Assembly: GCA_003022685.1 (NCBI GenBank)
Contig: PXSV01000085.1
Span: 1-16,250, forward strand
Source: Halobacteriales archaeon SW_9_67_24
Lineage (GTDB): Archaea; Halobacteriota; Halobacteria; Halobacteriales; Halococcaceae
DNA: 16,250 nt
Reading direction: 5' to 3'
Numbering within the stretch: position 1 is the stretch's first letter; the number at the start of each line of letters is the position of its first letter. A program made the position numbers and the translations under genes. This document shows positions 11,351-16,250 of this stretch, in pieces. The notes under the pieces are model-generated. The model worked only from the letters and a program-made list of their open reading frames with translations. It was not told the DNA's origin and ran no database searches.

Positions 11351-12583
11351 ATGCGCACGAACTCCGACAGGCGACGGTTCCTGCGGATCGCGGGGGCGGC
11401 AGGCCTCGCGGGTCTCGCAGGTTGTACGAGCGGCGATGGGTCCGAGAGTACGGAAACCGAGGAGAGCGGGTCCGGCGGGAACGACGGTGCGGAGACGTCG
11501 ACCGCCGGGACCGAGGCGAGCACCTCGACCGTCGGCGAGACCGACGCCGAAACGTCGACGATGGCGGACACCGAGGGGGCCGAAACCGCCGACGGCACGT
11601 CGAGTGCGTCGGCACCGGAGATGAACGTCGGGATGATCTACGCGAAGGGTGGCCTCGGCGACAAGTCGTTCAACGACTCGGCCAACCGTGGCGTCAAGCG
11701 GGCCGTCGAGGAGATCGGCGTCAGTTTCAACAACGCCCAGCCCGAACAGAACTCGGATTTCCCGACGTTTCAGCGCCGGTTCGCCCAGTCGAGTAGCCCG
11801 GCCTACGACCTGATCTGCACCATCGGGTTCGCGCAGGTGAGTGGACTCACCGAGGTCGCCCCCAACTTCCCCGACCAGAAGTTCATGCTCGTCGACGGCG
11901 TGGTCGAGGAGTCGAACGTCGCCAGCTACACGTTCAAAGAGCACCAGGGGTCGTTCCAGGTCGGCCACCTCGCCGGGCTGCTCACGACGCGCGAGGTGAG
12001 CGCGGGGGCGGGCGAAACCAACTCCGAGAACACGACGGTCGGGTTCGTCGGCGGCGAGGAGGTCCCGCTGATCAAGCGGTTCCAGGCGGGCTACGAGGCG
12101 GGAGTGGCCCACGCGAACGAAGAGGCGACCGTGCGGGTCGCGTACACCGGTTCGTTCGCCGATCCCGGCGCGGGCAAGGAAGCCGCGGTCTCGATGTATG
12201 ACAACGGTGCGGACATCGTCTACCACGCCGCCGGCGGGAGCGGCATCGGCGTGTTTCAAGCCGCCCAGGAACAGGGCCGGTACGCCATCGGGGTCGACTC
12301 CGACCAGTCGAAGAGCTCGTCACAGTTCGCCGACGTCATCCTCGCGAGCATGGTCAAGCGCGTCGACAACGCCGTGTTCACCTCGATCGAGAACGTCGCC
12401 AACGACAGCTTCAACGGCGGCGAGGTGACGACGCTCGGTCTCGAAGGGAACGGCGTCGAGGCGGTCTATGGAACGGAACTCGGCTCCGCGATCCCCGAGG
12501 AAGTAAAGCAGGCTATAGCGCAGTCCCGCGAGAGGATCATTGCGGGCGAGATCGAGGTGCCGACCGAACCGAGCGGCGGGTGA
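11351..12583 (+). CDS. BMP/PnrA-family nucleoside-binding lipoprotein, ABC transporter receptor
   Basis: A 410-residue extracellular receptor that captures nucleosides (the family also includes the Treponema PnrA/TmpC and Bacillus NupN proteins) for the transporter encoded next. What is seen: a twin-arginine signal, SDRRRFLRIAG (5-15), with hydrophobic core and lipobox LAGC, Cys25 being the lipid anchor; an acidic Ser/Thr/Glu linker (26-90), typical of haloarchaeal surface lipoproteins; and the BMP domain from Met91, MNVGMIYAKGGLGDKSFND. It continues with TIGFAQVSGLTEVAPNFPD, VGFVGGEEVPLIKRFQAGYE and HAAGGSGIGVFQAAQEQGRY, closely following the family. Export would use the Tat pathway, of which tatA is in this window. 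It is 49 bp upstream of the ATPase gene. Nucleosides as ligands are inferred from family and gene order. Confidence 0.93.
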   Translation: MRTNSDRRRFLRIAGAAGLAGLAGCTSGDGSESTETEESGSGGNDGAETSTAGTEASTSTVGETDAETSTMADTEGAETADGTSSASAPEMNVGMIYAKGGLGDKSFNDSANRGVKRAVEEIGVSFNNAQPEQNSDFPTFQRRFAQSSSPAYDLICTIGFAQVSGLTEVAPNFPDQKFMLVDGVVEESNVASYTFKEHQGSFQVGHLAGLLTTREVSAGAGETNSENTTVGFVGGEEVPLIKRFQAGYEAGVAHANEEATVRVAYTGSFADPGAGKEAAVSMYDNGADIVYHAAGGSGIGVFQAAQEQGRYAIGVDSDQSKSSSQFADVILASMVKRVDNAVFTSIENVANDSFNGGEVTTLGLEGNGVEAVYGTELGSAIPEEVKQAIAQSRERIIAGEIEVPTEPSGG

Positions 12584-12598
12584 GCCGCCGACCCCACG

Positions 12599-12606
12599 TA
12601 CTTATG
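12599..12606 (+). promoter_or_regulatory. TATA-like box of the ATPase gene
   Basis: TACTTATG in the 49-bp gap after the receptor gene has its centre about 30 nt before ATG 12633. It could give a separate leaderless transcript for the ATPase and permeases, in addition to read-through from the receptor promoter. Confidence 0.4.
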
Positions 12607-12632
12607 CGACAACCGGCGAAATCGGGACACGA

Positions 12633-14252
12633 ATGACGAACGCAGTCGAGCTCCGTGAGATCACCAAGCGCTTCCCCGGCGTGATCGCCAACGACGACGT
12701 CTCGCTCGCGGTCGAACCCGGGACCGTCCACGCGCTGCTCGGCGAGAACGGCGCGGGGAAGTCGACGCTGATGAACGTGCTCTACGGGCTGTACGAACCC
12801 GATTCGGGCACCATCGAGCTCGACGGACAGTCCAGAACGTTCGACTCGCCCCGGGACGCGATCGACGCCGGGATCGGGATGATCCACCAGCACTTCATGC
12901 TCGTGCCGCCGATGTCGGTTGCCGAGAACGTCGTGCTCGGTCACGAACCCAAAAAGTGGGGCGGGCTCGCGACCGACCGCGAGCGCGCGAGCAACGCGGT
13001 CGACGAACTCGCCGAGCGCTACGGGTTCGCGGCCGACCCCGACGCGGCGGTCGAGGACATCAGCGTCGGCGAGCAGCAGCGCGTCGAGATCCTGAAGGCG
13101 CTGTATCGCGGGGCCGAGGTGTTGATCCTCGACGAGCCCACGGGCGTCCTCACCCCACAGGAGGTCGAGGACCTCTTTTCGGTTTTCGAGGACCTCACCG
13201 CCGAGGGCAAAACACTCGTTTTCATCACCCACAAGCTCGGCGAGGCGATGGAGGCCGCCGACGAGATCACCGTTCTCCGGGACGGGGTGAACGTCGGGAC
13301 CGTGGCTGCGGACGCCACCAGCCGCGAGGAGCTCGCCGAGATGATGGTCGGCCGGGAGGGGGGGCTCGACGTCGACGCCGTGCCCGCCGATCCTGGCGCG
13401 CCGGTTCTCTCGGTCGACGGCGTCTCGGTGAGCGACGAACACGGCGGCGAACACGTCACCGACACCGGGTTTTCGGTGCGCGAGGGCGAGATCTTCGGGA
13501 TCGGCGGCGTCGACGGCAACGGCCAGGCGGAGCTCGTCGAGGCGATCACCGGCCTCCGAACGCCCGATTCCGGCACCGTCGGCCTCGGCGACGAGGAGAT
13601 CACCCGCGTCTCGCGGGGCGGCCACATCGAACGCGGGATGGCGTACATCCCGGAGGACCGCCAGGAGCGCGGGCTCGTGATGGAGTTCGACCTCACCGAG
13701 AACGGGATGCTCGGGAGCCAACACATCCCGCCGCTCGGCGGCGGCCGGATCGACTGGAACGGTGCGCGCGACCACGCTGCGGACGTGATCGAGGCCTACG
13801 ACGTCAGACCCCCGGCACCGGCGGCGCGGGCCGGCTCGCTCTCGGGCGGCAACCAGCAGAAGTTCGTCGTCGGCCGGGAGTTCGAGCGCGATCCCGACGT
13901 CGTGGTGGCGACCCACCCGACGAGGGGCGTGGACGTCGGCTCACAGGAGTTCATCCACAACCGGCTGCTCGAACTCCGGGATTCGGGCGTCGCCGTCGTG
14001 CTGGTGTCGGCGAACCTCACCGAGGTCCGCGGGCTCGCCGACCGGCTCGCGGTGATGCACGACGGCGGGTTCGTGGACGTAGTCGATCCCGACAACGTGA
14101 CCGAGGAGGAGCTCGGTCTCCTGATGGCGGGCGAGCGGCCGGAAGAGCGCGAGCGTGCCGACGTGACCGCCGACGGCGGTGGCGGTACGCGGGACGAGTC
14201 CCCCGGCGACGGGACCGACGCGGGGCAGCGCTCGACCGAGGGTGAGCGATGA
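12633..14252 (+). CDS. nucleoside ABC transporter, double ATP-binding protein (NupO/YufO-type)
   Basis: A 539-residue protein with two tandem ABC ATPase domains, the energy module of BMP-type nucleoside importers. Domain 1: Walker A GENGAGKS (37-44), the family's modified signature SVGEQQR (about 144-150), Walker B LILDEPT and switch THK. Domain 2 is degenerate: the Walker A position reads GGVDGNGQAEL with no lysine (about residue 290), the signature LSGGNQQK is good (about 402), and the Walker B region reads VVVATHPTRGVDVGS where relatives have AAQPTRGLDVG. Such asymmetry is normal in this family and in sugar importers such as RbsA and MglA. A low-complexity acidic tail closes the protein. 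ATG 12633 gives the conserved ELREITKRFPGV start. Its stop overlaps the first permease gene (ATGA). Confidence 0.93.
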   Translation: MTNAVELREITKRFPGVIANDDVSLAVEPGTVHALLGENGAGKSTLMNVLYGLYEPDSGTIELDGQSRTFDSPRDAIDAGIGMIHQHFMLVPPMSVAENVVLGHEPKKWGGLATDRERASNAVDELAERYGFAADPDAAVEDISVGEQQRVEILKALYRGAEVLILDEPTGVLTPQEVEDLFSVFEDLTAEGKTLVFITHKLGEAMEAADEITVLRDGVNVGTVAADATSREELAEMMVGREGGLDVDAVPADPGAPVLSVDGVSVSDEHGGEHVTDTGFSVREGEIFGIGGVDGNGQAELVEAITGLRTPDSGTVGLGDEEITRVSRGGHIERGMAYIPEDRQERGLVMEFDLTENGMLGSQHIPPLGGGRIDWNGARDHAADVIEAYDVRPPAPAARAGSLSGGNQQKFVVGREFERDPDVVVATHPTRGVDVGSQEFIHNRLLELRDSGVAVVLVSANLTEVRGLADRLAVMHDGGFVDVVDPDNVTEEELGLLMAGERPEERERADVTADGGGGTRDESPGDGTDAGQRSTEGER

Positions 14253-15532
14253 GTCGACGCGACACGATCGAAGCCGCGCTCGCGCGCCTCGTCGCCGCCT
14301 CGTGGATCGAGCGACTCCTCCTCAGTATCGCGGCGATCGCGACGTCGATCGTCGTCGGTGGCGTCATCGTGCTGGTCTCGGGAATGGCGGCGACGTGCGA
14401 GGAGCCGGCCTTCGCCTTTTTCGGGCCGACGTCGTGTTACGACCCGATCGGGGTGTACGTCCAGCTGTTCCAGGGCGCGATCGGGGACGTGCTCGGCGAC
14501 CCGTTCAACTTCCGGCTCGCGCTCACGCTGAAGGAGACCGCGCTGCTCGTCTTCACCGGGCTCTCGGTCGCGGTCGCCTTTCGGGCCGGTCTGTTCAACA
14601 TCGGCTCGCAGGGCCAGCTCGTGGCCGGGGCGCTCGCGACCGCGCTCACCGTGTTGTTCGCCGCCCCGTTCGTCCCTGCCGCGCTCGGCGCGATCGTCCT
14701 CGTGCCGCTCGGCCTGCTCATGGGCGCGGTCTTCGGCGGGCTCTACGGCGCGATCCCGGGGGCGCTCAAGGCCTACGCCGACGCGAACGAGGTCATCACG
14801 ACGATCATGCTCAACTTCGTCGCGGCCCAGGTCGCCTTCTTCCTCGTCTCGTCGTACTTCAGTGCGCCGGAGAGCCAGTCGGTCGAGACGCGCACGGTGC
14901 CGGGAGCGGCGGTGCTCGAATCCACGCTCTTCGGAGCGGGCAGTAACTTCTCGGTGTTCGTGTTCGTTCTCGGACTCGCACTGGTCGCGGGGCTCTACTA
15001 CCTGCTCCAGCGAACCGCGTTCGGCTACGACCTCCGGACGAGCGGCCTCCAGGCCGAGGCCGCGACCTACGGTGGCGTCGACCCCAAGCGAACGGTCGTC
15101 ACGAGCATGGCGCTGTCGGGAGCGCTCGCGGGCGTCGGCGGCGCGGTCTGGGTGCTGATGGTCGCGGGACGCTTCACGGCCGCGGTCCCCGCGCTCGGGT
15201 TCGACGGCATCACGGTCTCGATCCTCGCGGGCAACAACCCGCTGGGGGTGGTGCCCGCCGCGTTGCTGTTCGGCGTCCTCAAGAGCGGGTCGCTCGCGGT
15301 CCAGCTCGAAACCGGCGTGCCGAAACAGCTCGTGGGCGTGCTCCGCGGGCTGATCATCCTGTTCGTGGCGATGCCGGAGTTCTTCCGGCTCATCGGTCAG
15401 CGGTTCGTGACGCCCGACCGCGAGCCCGTCGCGACCGACGGTGGCGAACCGATCGAAGCCCTGCAAACGCCACGAGAGGCACAAAGCGAGCCCCCAGGAA
15501 GCGAGCCGGGGGAAACGGAGGACGGACGATGA
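14249..15532 (+). CDS. nucleoside ABC transporter permease 1 (NupP/YufP-type)
   Basis: A 427-residue membrane protein of the branched-chain amino acid/ribose/nucleoside permease superfamily. What is seen: an N-terminal helix (LLSIAAIATSIVVGGVIVLV), the signature FRAGLFNIGSQGQ (111-123), further helices (GAIVLVPLGLLMGAVFGGLY, FSVFVFVLGLALVAGLYYLL) and the coupling segment ALKAYADANEVITTIMLNF. The C-terminal 35 or so residues are a soluble acidic tail. It lies between the ATPase and second permease genes with 4-bp ATGA overlaps on both sides. GAGGGTGA just before the start (14238-14245) can pair with the 3' end of 16S rRNA. It forms the membrane channel together with the next gene product. Confidence 0.92.
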   Translation: MSRRDTIEAALARLVAASWIERLLLSIAAIATSIVVGGVIVLVSGMAATCEEPAFAFFGPTSCYDPIGVYVQLFQGAIGDVLGDPFNFRLALTLKETALLVFTGLSVAVAFRAGLFNIGSQGQLVAGALATALTVLFAAPFVPAALGAIVLVPLGLLMGAVFGGLYGAIPGALKAYADANEVITTIMLNFVAAQVAFFLVSSYFSAPESQSVETRTVPGAAVLESTLFGAGSNFSVFVFVLGLALVAGLYYLLQRTAFGYDLRTSGLQAEAATYGGVDPKRTVVTSMALSGALAGVGGAVWVLMVAGRFTAAVPALGFDGITVSILAGNNPLGVVPAALLFGVLKSGSLAVQLETGVPKQLVGVLRGLIILFVAMPEFFRLIGQRFVTPDREPVATDGGEPIEALQTPREAQSEPPGSEPGETEDGR

Positions 15533-16250
15533 GCACCGGACTCAGGAGTGCGATCGCGACGTATCGGCCTCGCCGGCTGCTCGCCTACGCGGTTGGCGTG
15601 GTCCTCGCGATCGTGATCGTCTACGGGATCGTCTTCCCGGGCACGGCCACCGGCGACATCCTTCGGCTCGCGACGAACGAGAGCACGCTCGGGGCCGCAC
15701 TCCGGCTCGCGGTCCCGATCGTGTGTGCGGCGCTCGGGGGCATCTTCGCCGAGAAATCCGGCGTGATCAACATCGGCCTCGAGGGACTGCTGATCATTGC
15801 GGCGTTCACGGGCGTCTACGTCACCGACGCGGTCGGTTCGGTGGCGTTCCTCCCCGGGATCTGGGTGGGCTTTCTCGCCGGCGTGCTCGCGAGTACGCTG
15901 CTGTCGCTGCTGTTCGCGGTGGTCTGTCTGGAGTACCGGGCCGACCAGATCATCGCCGGGCTCGCGGTGTGGCTGATCGCGCTCGGCCTCGCGCCGTTCG
16001 TCTCGCGGGTCGCCTACGGCAGCGTCAACACCAACAGCGTCGGCACGCTCGGAACGTGGGCGGTGCCAGTGCTCTCGGAGCTCCCGTTCGTGGGTCCCGT
16101 CCTCTTCGACGCGAGCCCGGTCGTCTACGTCATGCTGTTCGCGGTGGCTGGCTCGTGGTACGTCCTGAATCGTACGTCGTTCGGGCGGCACGTCCGCGCA
16201 AGCGGCGAGAACCCGCGAGCGCTCGACACCGCCGGCGTGAACGTCACCCG
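15529..16250 (+). CDS. nucleoside ABC transporter permease 2 (NupQ/YufQ-type), partial
   Basis: The first 240 codons of the second permease; the gene runs off the end of the window without a stop. What is seen: an N-terminal helix (LLAYAVGVVLAIVIVYGIVF), the family signature EKSGVINIGLEG (75-86), then helices (FLPGIWVGFLAGVLASTLLS, LLFAVVCLEYRADQIIAG, LAVWLIALGLAPFV), and near the edge FGRHVRASGENPRALDTAG, the cytoplasmic coupling loop shared with permease 1. Relatives are about 300-350 residues, so roughly a quarter to a third is missing. GGAGG at 15517-15521, seven bases before ATG 15529, is a good ribosome binding site, and the start overlaps the stop of permease 1 (ATGA). Confidence 0.92.
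   Translation, partial: MSTGLRSAIATYRPRRLLAYAVGVVLAIVIVYGIVFPGTATGDILRLATNESTLGAALRLAVPIVCAALGGIFAEKSGVINIGLEGLLIIAAFTGVYVTDAVGSVAFLPGIWVGFLAGVLASTLLSLLFAVVCLEYRADQIIAGLAVWLIALGLAPFVSRVAYGSVNTNSVGTLGTWAVPVLSELPFVGPVLFDASPVVYVMLFAVAGSWYVLNRTSFGRHVRASGENPRALDTAGVNVT

Overview
The window comes from a halophilic archaeon (class Halobacteria). The G+C content is high and third codon positions are strongly G/C. Proteins are acidic and rich in Asp/Glu. Several genes are leaderless, with a TATA-like box about 24-30 nt before the start codon. A lipoprotein with a twin-arginine signal, a TatA translocase subunit and an archaeal bulge-helix-bulge tRNA intron point the same way. A genus cannot be fixed from the sequence alone.

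Layout. Positions 23-1743 hold a BtpA/SgcQ-family protein and a PfkB-family sugar or nucleoside kinase that converge with a 4-bp overlap. Positions 1744-1846 are a divergent regulatory gap with a perfect 18-bp palindrome, followed by a small winged-helix-like protein (1847-2149). From about 2190 to 5174 the DNA is a pocket of gene decay: the C-terminal scrap of one MFS transporter, a second MFS gene (3713-5095) broken by two frameshifts, one nonsense codon and an insertion, a low-complexity spacer, and three copies of a 79-80 bp palindromic MITE-like element. The only intact genes there are tatA and tRNA-Arg(CCU). A 23-bp duplicate of the 3' end of that tRNA lies 116 bp downstream, like the scar of a tRNA-targeted integration.

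From 5252 the sequence is ordinary coding DNA. It holds an ABC-2 type exporter pair (5252-7023), a YihY/BrkB-family membrane protein, an intron-containing tRNA-Gly(UCC) on the minus strand, a Trm9/ALKBH8-like methyltransferase just upstream of that tRNA on the same strand, a haloarchaeal protein of unknown function, and an archaeal phosphoglucomutase/phosphomannomutase/GlmM-type enzyme. A minus-strand coding remnant lies at 11022-11306. The window ends in a nucleoside-uptake ABC transporter of the BMP/PnrA-NupOPQ type: a Tat-exported lipoprotein receptor, a double ATPase and two permeases joined by ATGA overlaps. The last permease runs off the end.

The most notable signal is the MITE-like family. 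Copies B and C have 3-bp target-site duplications, and taking out copy B with one duplication restores the MFS reading frame exactly. The arms of the inverted repeats change together between copies, so pairing is kept while sequence drifts. Second is the tRNA-Gly(UCC) gene with a 30-nt intron after position 37, next to a methyltransferase resembling the enzymes that modify the wobble uridine of that class of tRNA.
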